A DNA stretch of 64,000 bases from Phalacrocorax aristotelis (Eukaryota > Chordata > Aves > Suliformes > Phalacrocoracidae): NCBI RefSeq assembly GCF_949628215.1, contig NC_134280.1:46092621-46156620 (forward strand). The letters run 5' to 3'. The position numbers were made by a program, and so were the translations under genes. The first letter of the stretch is position 1, and every line of letters starts with the position of its first letter. The notes beneath the pieces are model-generated. The model was not told where the DNA came from. It saw only the letters and a list, made by a program, of their open reading frames with translations, and did not search any database. Below are positions 1-15,514 of the stretch, piece by piece.

Positions 1-119
1 CAACTCCCACAAAACTGCCCAACCCCACCAACAAGTTAGTAGCTATATTTATATTTTACCAGCATCAATATTAAATATGATATCGAATATACTTTGCCCA
101 ATTTATGGGAACTGCTTTA

Positions 120-4664
<4,545 letters not shown>

Positions 4665-4688
4665 AATGGAATCAGTTATCTCTTGTCT

Positions 4689-6546
4689 CTACAAAACAGA
4701 AAGAGAGAGGTTCTAGGATGAACTCTCAAAGAGATTCTCTGTATTGTGATAACCATGTAACATCTGATTAACCCTTTCAAGACAGGTTCTTTGCCTCAAC
4801 AGATTACAGTAAAAGTCCTTCAGGTGCTCACATGTCCAACTGAAATGTAAGATGCCAACTGAGACTGCTGCTCAGCGAGGACAACTTGAGGCTAATCTGC
4901 TGGGCTTGGCTGTAATGGAATGATGTTGGCCAGTTAACAACCACAAGTCAGAAAATGACATGGCTTAGGCAGCAAGGGAAGGTAAAAAATCTCTGACACT
5001 GCAGAAGTAGGCACTGCTCCATCTACATCTAACTGTATTCATGGTGACTACTAATAAAAAAATAAACTGCTCATCTACAGGTGAAGAGAAACAACCCAGT
5101 TACGCCACAAAGGGCTTATGATGGGGCATCACACAGAACTTAGGATCATGATACTGCTTCTAAGGTAAAGGTGCTTTCAAACCAAATTTTACAGGAGTCC
5201 CACTGTTATCTGACTAGAATGATGCTAAATGACAAGAAAAAGGAATTAATTTGTCATCTTTGTCAAAATGCCTTTTTGGACAAAAGAGTGTTCTATGACC
5301 TGCCGCTGCAGCCACATAAAGAAAAGCATTTAAGTAATAGTTCACTGTAGCCTGAATAAGACTTGTGGTGAAAAATATGATGTAATATAAAGTATCAGAG
5401 AGTCACACAACTACTGTCATCTTTGATGCTACTTACGAATTTTTTCACACAGAACTGTGGTTCCAGCAAGAAGCAATTTATATTAACTACAGACTGAAGA
5501 AATGGCTACTTGTTGCACACAGAAAACCCGTTTATGTTTTCAAGTAAAGCTTTCATAATAAATAAATCCAACCTGAACTCTCCAAAATGGGAGCTTTTTA
5601 AATGTAGTAAGGATGTTTATCCTGAAGAAGAGTGTGGATGGTATAATTATGTGTTTTCCTTTTGGACAAATGGGATGTTTTCCTACTTTGTGAGCAAGAA
5701 GTACAGTTGTCTGTACAGCAGACAAGAAATATGAATAAACAAAGTATCCATAGGGCATTAAATGCTCTTTATAACAAATTGGGTTATGTTTATTTGGCAA
5801 TTCTTAACAAACAACTGTTAGGATGGGGTAGCTAACGCATGGAGTAACTGCACTTACGCAGAGCAGCACAAAAATAACCTCAGGCATTAACTGATATTCC
5901 ACTTTTAACAGTTGCTCTCATTGATGTACGTTCACATTCTGACTCTGGAGAGATCTTTTAAGGCCTACCATACCAGACAATACATGTGCGATGTGGTTAT
6001 CAGGATAAGTGCCAGAATGCTACATTACTATCAGTTTTATAACTAAAGCTTCCCATACGCTTCTGACCATTAACCGTGTCATTCCTCCTTCCTGATATCG
6101 CCCCAAAACCACTTGTATTATAACAAAAATTACACATTTACAGCAAACATTTAAGTCAGTCAGCAAAGTGGTGTAGACCTGAGCCTGAAGGGAGGAAAAA
6201 AACTCAATCAAATGTAGTTCTCCACCCACGGAACCGCTTATTTTTTAACGTTTAATTAACCGTTTATTTTTAATGGTTTACGTTTATTTCGTAGATCTTT
6301 TGACAGAGCACATAACCCACCTGCAGGCACCAGAGAAGCTCTACCAGCACTTGAGGCATTAGAGGTAACAGGAATAAGGCACTGCTGAGCCACAGAGGCG
6401 GCACAAAGACCCCGAGATGTGACAGGCGGTAACGGGGGCTCCTGAGGGACGACGCCGCAGCTGCGGGAGGGCCCGGCCCGCCCGGCCTCCCCACACGGCG
6501 CCGGCCAGGCGGGCCTCGGCGCCCCACGCCGCCCGCCCACACTCAC
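4689..6546 (-). other. EXT2: EXT2 intron 1 (5' UTR intron)
   Basis: Intron between the non-coding first exon in the CpG island and the exon carrying the start codon. It is AT-rich over most of its length and becomes GC-rich above about 6400. No repeat or coding feature was recognised. Confidence 0.75.
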
Positions 6547-6700
6547 CTCCGCCCGCAGTCACTCGGACCCCGCTGGCGGCCCCACGGAGCGGGGCTCGCC
6601 GGTCCTGCTCCCGGTCCCAGTCCCCGCCGGCTGCCCCAGTCCCCGCCGCCTCCCGGCCTGGCAGCGGCAGACTTGCGCATGCGCATGTCCCAAGAGCGTC
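6547..6700 (-). other. EXT2: EXT2 non-coding exon 1 (3' end defined, 5' end approximate)
   Basis: On the minus strand a strong donor, CGGAG followed by GTGAGTGTG, ends a GC-rich stretch at 6547. This fits the untranslated first exon of EXT2, whose coding starts in the next exon about 1.9 kb downstream. The transcription start cannot be fixed from sequence; the upper bound given is a guess based on the NRF1-like site and the island centre. Confidence 0.6.
6675..6684. promoter_or_regulatory. NRF1-like palindrome GCGCATGCGC
   Basis: A perfect copy of the NRF1 core palindrome, lying in the EXT2 CpG island close to the likely transcription start. NRF1 sites are common in CpG-island promoters near the start site. 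The match is seen directly; occupancy is inferred. Confidence 0.6.
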
Positions 6701-6790
6701 GCCGTCCGGCCGCTCCAGCGCGAAGGGCGCCTCCCGGCGGCGGGAGGGCTGAGGCGCAGCGGGGCCTGCCGGGCGCGTGCCTTCAACACG

Positions 6791-7142
6791 CCTTGAATTT
6801 ACCTGTGACTTCAGCCTCTTTTTAGGGGAAGAAAACCAGTCTTTTCAACGTGCAAACATCTCCAGTCGAAGGCCGTGCCCTCTCCTCCCCTCCACCTCAC
6901 GTTCCTGCCCCGCCATGCCCGGCAGGCTCCTTGCCTTGGCTCCCCTCTGAAGCCTGCTTTACATTTTGGGGAGTTTTCTCAGCTGTTGATGACTTTCCTT
7001 CCAACAGTGGACTGGATTTAGCTCCACCCCAGTGACTGAAGCCTGGCTGCAGGATGTGGGAATGCCTTTTCCGGCTGAATGGGACCTGTCTTGGTCTGCA
7101 GGCAAACTCACCCTTTGCCAAAAAAAATATAAAATGTGGGTA
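6791..7142. other. Region upstream of EXT2 promoter
   Basis: Moderately GC-rich sequence between the EXT2 island and the first CR1 copy. It has no recognised gene or repeat; open frames on both strands look incidental. Confidence 0.6.
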
Positions 7143-7790
7143 AGATCACAGTCATACACTGGTTTGGGCTGGAAGGGGCCTTTAGAGTCCACCTAGTCCA
7201 ACCCCCGTGCAATGACCAGGGACATCTTCAACGAGATCAGGTTGCTCAGAGCCCTATCCAACATGATCTTGAATGTTTCCAGGGTTGGGGCGTCTACCAC
7301 CTCTTGGGCAACCTGCTCCAGTGCTTCACCACCCTCATCGTAAAAAATTTCTTCCTTATATCCAGTCTAAAACTACCATCCTTTAGTTTAAAACCATTAC
7401 CCCTTGCCCTGTCATAACAGGCCTTGCTAAAGAGGTTGCCCCCATCTTTCCTATAGTCCCTCTTTAAGTACTGGAAGATCGCAATAAGGTCTCCTCACAG
7501 CCTTCTCTTCTCCAGGCTGAACAACCCCAATCTCTCAGCCTTTCTTTATAGGAGAGGTGTTCCAGTCCTTGGATCATGTTTGTGGCCCTCCTCCAGACCC
7601 CCTCCAACAGGCCCATGTCCTTCTTGTGCCGAGGGCTCCAGAGCTGGACACAGCACTCCAGGTGGGGTCTCACCAGAGCAGAGTAGAGGGGCAGAATCAC
7701 CTCCCTCACCCCCCCGGCCATGCTGCTTTTGATGCAGCCCAGGATACGGTTGGCCTTCTGGGCTGCAAGCACATGTTGTTGGCTCAAGAT
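7143..7790 (-). mobile_element. CR1 LINE, 5'-truncated 3' end
   Basis: The 3' end of a CR1 retrotransposon on the minus strand. The low-coordinate end carries the degenerate tail followed by the characteristic GGTTTGGGCTGGAAGGGGCC stretch. Reverse translation of 7464-7790 gives remnants of the CR1 ORF2 C-terminus (for example AAQKANRILGCIKSSM and [19 protein letters not shown]) in a decayed frame. It is truncated at its 5' side near 7790, as most avian CR1 copies are. It lies between EXT2 and ACCS. Confidence 0.93.
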
Positions 7791-10700
7791 GCTGCAGCTG
7801 AACCATGCACACTGCAACAGTGCAGCAGCGACATTTCAGCAGCAGCAATGTAGTGTCCCTGCATGGGGCACCCATGTTCTCTACCTTTCTCTGCTCTCTG
7901 AGCTGATACCAGCAGACCCTGGCTATGTTCAGTGCCACTGAGGTAGAAACGAGGATGACTTTACATCTCCCACCTGTAAACAGTTCTCACCTCTTCTAAA
8001 CAGGCTCTTCTCTCCTGCCAGACATGGCCTGTTTTAGGAGCTAGTCCTCTGTTTTGTAAAGCTGCGGGTCTCCAGGCAGCACTGCAACAGCCACAGAGCT
8101 ACCAAAGCTCAGCAACGTCCTGCCATGCTAACTTCTCCTGCTGCAGCCCATTCAGTCACCTGATTTCTGGACCAGAAACATCTCTAGTCTGCTACCTGCT
8201 CTCTGCCACCTGGGATGCAAGGCAGGCCAGCTCTGGGCCTGTCCTGTAATCGTTTGTTGTTTAAAAGACTCTACCACGTGTATCCCACAGTGCCAACTTT
8301 CACTGGCCTGAAATATATTACTCCCCTCTTCAATTTTTCTTGTATCCATTTTTATATATTTGTATTTCATGTACAATGGTGAGGTGATGGTGTACTATCC
8401 TATAATGTGTCTTTGTGAAAGGGTTTGTACCTGTCCCTGCTCTAAACTGAGTCTCTCTGTCTGTGTCTCTCTCACACACGGAGAGTACAGTGTTCTTAAG
8501 CAGTCTTGACTGTCGGCAGTGGATTAGTTCCCTTCCACTTCACCTGCCCTTGGGAAAACTGCTTTCTGCAAAGCCATCCACACGCACACACAGAGGCAGC
8601 TCTGTGCTCCCACAAGAAGGGAAAAGCACTGTCACTGCAGTGCTTTCTCTCTCAACCTCTTCTTGCACACATTGCATAGCAGGTGATGTAGCATTCTTAG
8701 ACTCACTGCTACCTTCTTCATCCTGTCCATGACATTCAAAGCCAACAACAGAAAGGACTCATAGATCTTAAAGCGTCCTTTCTGAACACTGGTACTGGCT
8801 TTTTACTCCTCCCTAGTGCAAGTTACTAGGGTTTGTTAGAGCACAGTGCTTCTGGTTCTAACCGATCAGCTTGAAATTGCTGCAAGCTCCCCCATTCATG
8901 AATCAGTGGCAGGAACTCGCCTTTTGGAGGGTGAATGGACCATGACTGATTCTGTGAATTAGAAGGGGCACCATTCATGTGCTGGGGCTGCTGGGACAAG
9001 CACTGGATCTCCACAGCCAAGTGTCTCATCAGCCTGAGCTGTGCCTGGATGTGACAGAGCTGGGAGTGGGGTCTGCAGCCCTGGCATGTGACGGGGACAC
9101 TGGCTGGTCCACGTGCAGCTGGGGGGGGGGGACTGGGGGCCACCGAACGCAGCCTGCGCCAGCCCATGCAGTGCCCACCAGTGCTTACTCTACCTCCCTG
9201 CTCTGCCAGGGAGAAGAAAGTGCATCGAATCCATTGTAGCTGAAGCATTCACAGAGGCTTGATGATTGTTTGATCCCTGTAGGAAAACTTGGAAAGCAGT
9301 GCAAGTTTATTAAAAGCTGGAATTAAAGAAATGCAAGCAGCACCATCTATTTTATTTCAAATTAGAAAGAAAAATGGAGGAGGTAGTCTGTTTTGATAGA
9401 GATTTCCCTGAAACCACATCAGGGAGCCTGTTTATATTCTAGTGATGTAGCTAAGCCAGACAAGTCTGCAGCACAGCATCTATTTTTAGACTCCAGGTTG
9501 CCATTTATAGCTGTAAAAATATTCATCAACATCTGGAAAACAGACTATAAATTTTTATAAATGCACAAGAGAAGTCAGATATTTTACCTCCCTTTGCTTT
9601 GCCCTTTTATGTCCTGCCTTATATGACTCTTTGGGGGTCACCTGGGAATTTGTTTTTAAGGGCTTTACCATCACACCATACATTTGCCTGCTGTCGCATA
9701 CACCATCATGTATTTTTCTGCTGGGATGATCAGTATACAGAAGAGAAAGAAACAGTCAGACAGCCTTCTGCTACTGTGTCTCCACACACGTAAAGCAGCT
9801 GCATATGAGATTATGGTGCACCTTATGCAATCAGTGCTGGAAGCAGCACATTCTGAAAACACCTTTGTCATAAAAGGAGGTCATTTTAAAAGGCAAATAT
9901 GAAGGGGAAACTAATGGTTTGGGGACATCTTTTCCACCTTATTTTCAACCTATGGCATAGCATAACTAAAAAACCATAGCTCATTTTTTTTCTTCTGAAT
10001 AATTTGTCTGACTATTACCAGTACAAAAGGTACTGGACTAAATGAAAGAGTTTTTAGCACAAGAGAAGGCAGGATACCGTAACAGCCAGGTCATTGCCTT
10101 GGTTCACTATTTTGGTTTATGTCTTACAACCAAACAATACCCTAATTTACGTTAGTTGAGTTTATCTTTAGTCTGATCAAGAAACTGTATCTAGCAGCTA
10201 ATTGCATGGTTTTACATCTTGAGCCAGCCCATCATATACTTCCAGTACTGCTGGTTTGTGACTGATGGCGCTGGTCAATGCAGTGATCTGCCTGATGTTG
10301 GTAACTCTACATCCTCTACTGTTTTCCTGAACTGAAAAGAAAAAGAAATGTAAATATACTTTGGAGGTCTGCTGCTCTAGCTCCCACTGAAGGATGTGAG
10401 ACATGAGGCAATTCGGTTAGGCAAGTGTTCTCTTCAAAGAAACTATAATGTGGCAGAAACATGCAGATAGAAACACCCTGTCAGTGTGCATTCCCCCCAC
10501 CCTAAAGCTTTCAGCTGTCACAGTTTGCAGATGCATTAACCTTTAATCAATTGAATACTTTCTGCAGTGAGGTATTCAGGGAAAGAATGGGTCATGACAA
10601 GCATTTGCCTAGAATAACTAAGTGCTCATGCATGAGCTGTGCCATCAGACCTTGCTGGATAGCAGCAGGGAATAGAGAGGAGAGAGAGCTAAAAATAGCC

Positions 10701-13700
10701 TTCCCTTGCAGTGTTTTTCCAGACTATTTTTGATTCTTCATTTTGATAAGGTCGACTGGCTATTTGCTAAAAATAACCAATCCTAGCAAACTGAGGACAA
10801 AAAGTAGAGCATTTATAACCATCTCAGACTCTTTAGTACATTTGTTGGCTGCAGACCATCTAGGATCTTGTCATTGGTCAGTTGCCTGTGTTTTATGTAA
10901 TTGGTAATAAATAAAGCATAAATTGGAATGAAGAAAGAGTGTATCTTGCCACTCTGGTTTTCTTAGATGGAATGCACATCCTCTTGTATATAAATCCTTG
11001 TAGGTTACCCTGCCCTGTTCTTCATGATGCAGTCTGCATTGGTTCAGAAAGAACTAAAACAATTACCTGTTAGGTCAGCCCATCTTACAAAAATAGCTGC
11101 ATATGCAATTAAAAGTGCAAAAGCAGCTTTATTCTTTTGCACGCCTGATACTTTAGATGCAGAAATTTCAAGGGGTGTGATTCATGTAACTTCCTCCATG
11201 AGAAGGTTTTTTTATCCAGCCCTTGTGTACCGCCATCTCTCTGATGAAATGAAATCACTGCTGTGCCAGCAGCAGAAGAGCAACAGAGGGGTTCTGTAAC
11301 CAAGTAACTGGAGGAGGACTGCAGAGAAATTGTCAATATAAATGATAATTTGACCCCAAGGCAGGTTTTAAGAAACTAGGTGGTTATGGTGATGGGGGGA
11401 GCACACATCAGTTAGCCCAGCTGTACACTCTGTTGGATGCATTCTAATAAAGACAACAATTAAGCGTTGTATTGCATTGTAGATGTATTAGCATTTATTT
11501 AGAAAAAAAAAAAATCTATCATACAGTACATTTGAGCAGCTGCCCTTCTTCAGTTACGGTAGAGAACTATTAAGTTACTAGTGAATATTTTGCCTTAGAG
11601 GTATTTTGCTTGGGGTCTATTCAGTTTCTTTAAGGGAAAACTCATCTTCACAGATTTCTTCCTTAAACATGTATGATCCTTCATAAATATTTATCTAGAA
11701 TGGGCCGCACCTATGCTGTTCACTTAACTGCAATGTAACACGTTAATAATTCACAGATTCTCCCCTCCCACAAACATGGACATATCAAGGGTAGACCTGA
11801 AATGCATGCTAGGGAAGTTTCTATGACCGAGAGCAGTGCTATACAGGAAATTCCCACCTCTAACCTAAAAACACTGAACATTTCTCTGGAGTAAGAGAGA
11901 AGGGGGAAAAAAGAAAGAGAGACTGGAACATGGCAAGGACCATGAAACCATCTAGGATGCCCTCTGTGCTCAAATTCATTATAACCTCAACACAAAAATT
12001 GTATGCAAAGCGGAGCTTATAATCTTGTTTAGTTACAATGGACACAAGCAATGAAGGCACAGTGTTATACTCATCTTGATGGCTTTTCTTATTTTAGATT
12101 AAACACAGCAATTAAAAAAACATAGATGAGTAGCTTCATCATTTCAGGTACTGCTCTGTTTGCCTATTGCTGGACAAACTGGTAAAACGAAAGAAATGGG
12201 GGGGAACAGTCCTTAATAATTTCTCTATCTTTTTTTTTCTGTAGAGATTTGCCACACAGAAAAAAAAAAAGGCCATTAATAATAATGATGAGAAACTGTG
12301 ATAAGGGAGGACATCTAACATGGAGGAAGCAGAAGGAACAAACCATTTCTAGAGGCAGAGCCTGTGTTTTTTTCTGTCAGGGTATTCTTACAGCAAATAA
12401 GAGTTGATTTAACTTCTGTAAACACATACACAGGACTTTCTAAATGTTTACAAATTCTTTTCAACCAGTAAAGGTGATTTTCAAAATTTATGGGGTTTGT
12501 ACAGTCCAAATGAACGTTGCTTATTCCAACAGCAGCCTCATAACATCATGTTTCTCTCTAGCTTTATTTCCAGTTATATTTTGATTTTCTGTGACCAAGC
12601 TAACATTCCTCAGTGGAGAGCTCCTCAGGCCTGTCTTAAACCTGAAAAGAACATGGAAAATATTCCATTCAACAAAGTGTGTGGCTGTCCTGTTATTTTG
12701 TGTTACAGCAAGCTCAGATTGAAATTACTGTGAGCCATATTATATTAGCTGTGAGGATTTTGAAAGTGTATTACACCCTCTTTCCTACAGAGAGGTGTGC
12801 TTTACTAGCTGCTACCACACAGAGACAGTACAATAAACCTGCTTTCTGAGCAGTAAACATCTATGGGTGAAAAACATACTATATTAATTGTTACTATTGT
12901 ATATTAACATACTCAAACCATAGGAGTGACCAGAATACCAAAAGAAAAGAAAATTAGGAGTAATTAATGGTTGATTTTGCTATAGGAGTTCCCTAAAACA
13001 CCACTTCAACTAATGCCTATACAGTCTTACCTGGTTCTCCATTTCAAAGAGCTTTCTCCCTAAATTTTCATTGCTCAGACCCTCCTTGGGATACATGAAT
13101 AAGAGGGGGCAAACAAGTAAGTCCATTGTGCTTTGGCTGTACATCTCACCTCCCATTCCTTTGAGACCTGTCTTGTGCTATAGCTTTCTTTGTAGACACC
13201 CAAGAGCAAATGAAAAATAAATTACAATAATCAAAATCTGTACTTCAAAATATTGTATGTGGACAAATGCCAAGCTAATGATGCTTATAACTAGCCCTTA
13301 TATTCATCTTACCAATCACCTCACCACCTTGCCTCATCGCTGGCATCTGAGAGAAGGACCAGTTGCTTCTAGCAGCTGCCACGGGCAGCACCATCTTCTC
13401 CTCAGCCCCTGGTCAGATTCTCCTTCTCACTGTCCAGCCAGTTCTCCACCATCAGCTCATCAAAGTGCAGTCACATCAATTATTTGCTACCTATGCCTTG
13501 GTAATTTGGTTTATGATATAGATGTATGCTTTTGTCACTCATTCTGATGTGCCCGTCTGCCCAAATCTATGATGCCCAAGAACAAAACCAACAGAGCCGC
13601 CAACGGTACTGCTGTGAGCCATCAATCACTGACATCCCACCTCACAAAGTAGCTGTAAAATGAGAGCTGTTTTACTTGAGGATAGAACCAAAGAATAATC

Positions 13701-14530
13701 TGAATTTCCTATTAAGTCTCAATACTGCCCTTCTCCTAAATTATCTGCAGAGAAGTAATCTAAGCAAGATGCATGTATTTCATGGGACCATGGATTTTTT
13801 TCCTGCCTTTCCAATTTCATATTTGAGGCTTGATCAGAGGAGTAGAAATCAGTTTTTCACCTGTGATCAGCAAATTCCAACTGCTGGAATCCAAACTGAC
13901 AGCACAGAATTTAGCCTAAATTTTATCTTTCACCTCTCCAATTCATTATGTAAACACATTCCATAATGCCACCAGGATTACTATTAGAACAAATTCCAGG
14001 AGGAGAAAGGCACACTTCCATTCACTTTTCATGGGCAATTTCCTTCAATTATGGATTAATATGTATGCAGCAAAACCAGCTTAAATTCCTTTAAGATACG
14101 TAAAATTTTACAGTACCAAAATTAAAGAGCTTTGTATCTGTGAAAGAAGCTTTCCATCTAAAATACTTTATCACCATCATACAGGAAACAGTGTCTTTTA
14201 AAATGGAAAAGAGAAGAAGGAGAGGTGACTGAAGAATACTGTTTAGTCAAAAAATCACCCTGCAAATTGACAAATGTAGCTAAAAAATTGCCTTAATTAT
14301 CCTGATAATGGTGGAAGATGCCACCTTGGAAGCCTGTGGGCTTAAAGTAGGTACACCTAGCATGGTGGCAGAAGCAGCATTCTCTGCATTGTCCTGCCAA
14401 TATACCTCACTGCTAACCAGAAGGGATGGACTTCCAGGAATAGGAAGGCTGCAGAAAGAATATCTACTTTCAATCGCCTCTCCGTTCTTAGTTCTGTTGT
14501 GGACACTGTGCCAAGAGGCCAGTGGGTGCT
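7791..14530. other. Intergenic region between EXT2 promoter and ACCS 3' end
   Basis: About 6.7 kb without a gene I can support. It contains an 11-base G run at 9121-9131 and several A/T homopolymers (for example near 11501-11514 and 12229-12275). A small unit at 10985-11455 has a TATA-like sequence, a 91-codon frame and an AATAAA. None of the other open frames shows a recognisable domain. Confidence 0.7.
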
Positions 14531-15215
14531 GTTTATTTATATGAATACAAAAAAGAAAGATAGAAACAAGGACAGGCATTTCACCGATCAAGGGTGTTGG
14601 ATACTGTGTGATCTGAAGTTAGACTGGAAACCAACACAAAATTTACAGAACTCAGGCTAGATGACCATGGTTCTAAGAGCCCCACCCATGCAGATGAACC
14701 CATACACATGCTTATTTACCCTTAGCTGAGGCTAAGTTAGGGCTGGCACTGGGTTCTATCTCCCAAAAGCACCTCTTTCTGAAAGCAGTCATCTTCTGGC
14801 CCTGAAATAGTTACATCTGATCATCATTCAGGAAAAGGGAAACTTTATACATTTCAATGATCTCAAGTCTCCGTCTTCCTGGAAAGCGTGAAAGAAGCAT
14901 AAAAAAATGACACCACAGGACCTTATAAGAGAGTTAAGAGCATATTCATTAGAAATGAAATACAAAATACAGTGATGTCACAGGACGGGGGCAGCAGGCG
15001 AACAAGACCCCCACCATTCCCTACCCTCACCCCAATCCAAGGAATGCACCTATATAATACAAATTAGAGATCTCAAACAGGGGGGAGAGGAGGGGTTTTA
15101 CAAAGTGATTTTCTTCCTATACAGAAAATATATTATTTGCTGGAAGTCACTGCTGAGCTGCTAGGGGCCCAGGGTCAGTCACTGCTCAGGAAATTCCCTG
15201 AAGGTACGCAGACCC
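14531..15215 (-). other. ACCS: ACCS 3' UTR (extent uncertain)
   Basis: Sequence downstream of the ACCS stop codon on the minus strand. The first canonical AATAAA I find on that strand is at about 14532-14537, which would give a 3' UTR of roughly 0.7 kb. Weaker hexamer variants such as AATATA occur nearer the stop, around 15130. The true cleavage site is not determined. Confidence 0.35.
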
Positions 15216-15514
15216 CTACTGCTTCCCCACCAGTTTGCTGAACACATCATAGATCTCTGGCTTTTCCTGTGCAAACTGCTCGGCTGTGTTTTTCTGTAGC
15301 CAGTCGGATGAACGCATCTGTTGCTGCAAGAGGCCAATGAGGTCACCAAGGTTGGAGCTACTGGCACAAGTAGGCTCCTGGTGGCGGGACACAAAAATTA
15401 CTTCATCTGTGCTATCTGCTTTGCCATCCTGATCTGACTGACAAGGCTGCTCCTTCTCCTCAGCCAGTATTTCCTGCTCCCGCTCTTCCAAAACCTTGCG
15501 GATCCGTTGCATAC
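15216..15514 (-). CDS. ACCS: ACCS coding exon 15 (C-terminus and stop)
   Basis: Encodes G791 (split) to 889: [20 protein letters not shown], an acidic/Gln-rich tail and the end [12 protein letters not shown], then stop. The first residues match human ACCS (GMQRV...VL). The rest is longer than and unlike the short human tail. Acceptor CACTGCAG. Confidence 0.92.

Larger units (their letters stand above)
6410..6790. promoter_or_regulatory. EXT2: CpG island promoter of EXT2
   Basis: This stretch is dense in CpG dinucleotides and GC-rich against AT-rich flanks. It overlaps the predicted untranslated first exon of EXT2. No TATA box is visible, which is usual for a housekeeping CpG-island promoter. 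A perfect NRF1 palindrome lies inside it. Confidence 0.85.

Noticed and set aside
6256-6789. Several overlapping minus-strand open frames in the EXT2 CpG island
   Set aside because: They are Pro/Gly/Arg/Ala-rich frames from GC-rich DNA and overlap the untranslated first exon; none has a domain.
7464-7938. Open frames of 117-130 codons near 7.5-7.9 kb as a possible gene
   Set aside because: The matching frame is decayed CR1 ORF2, and the other is its frame-shifted shadow.
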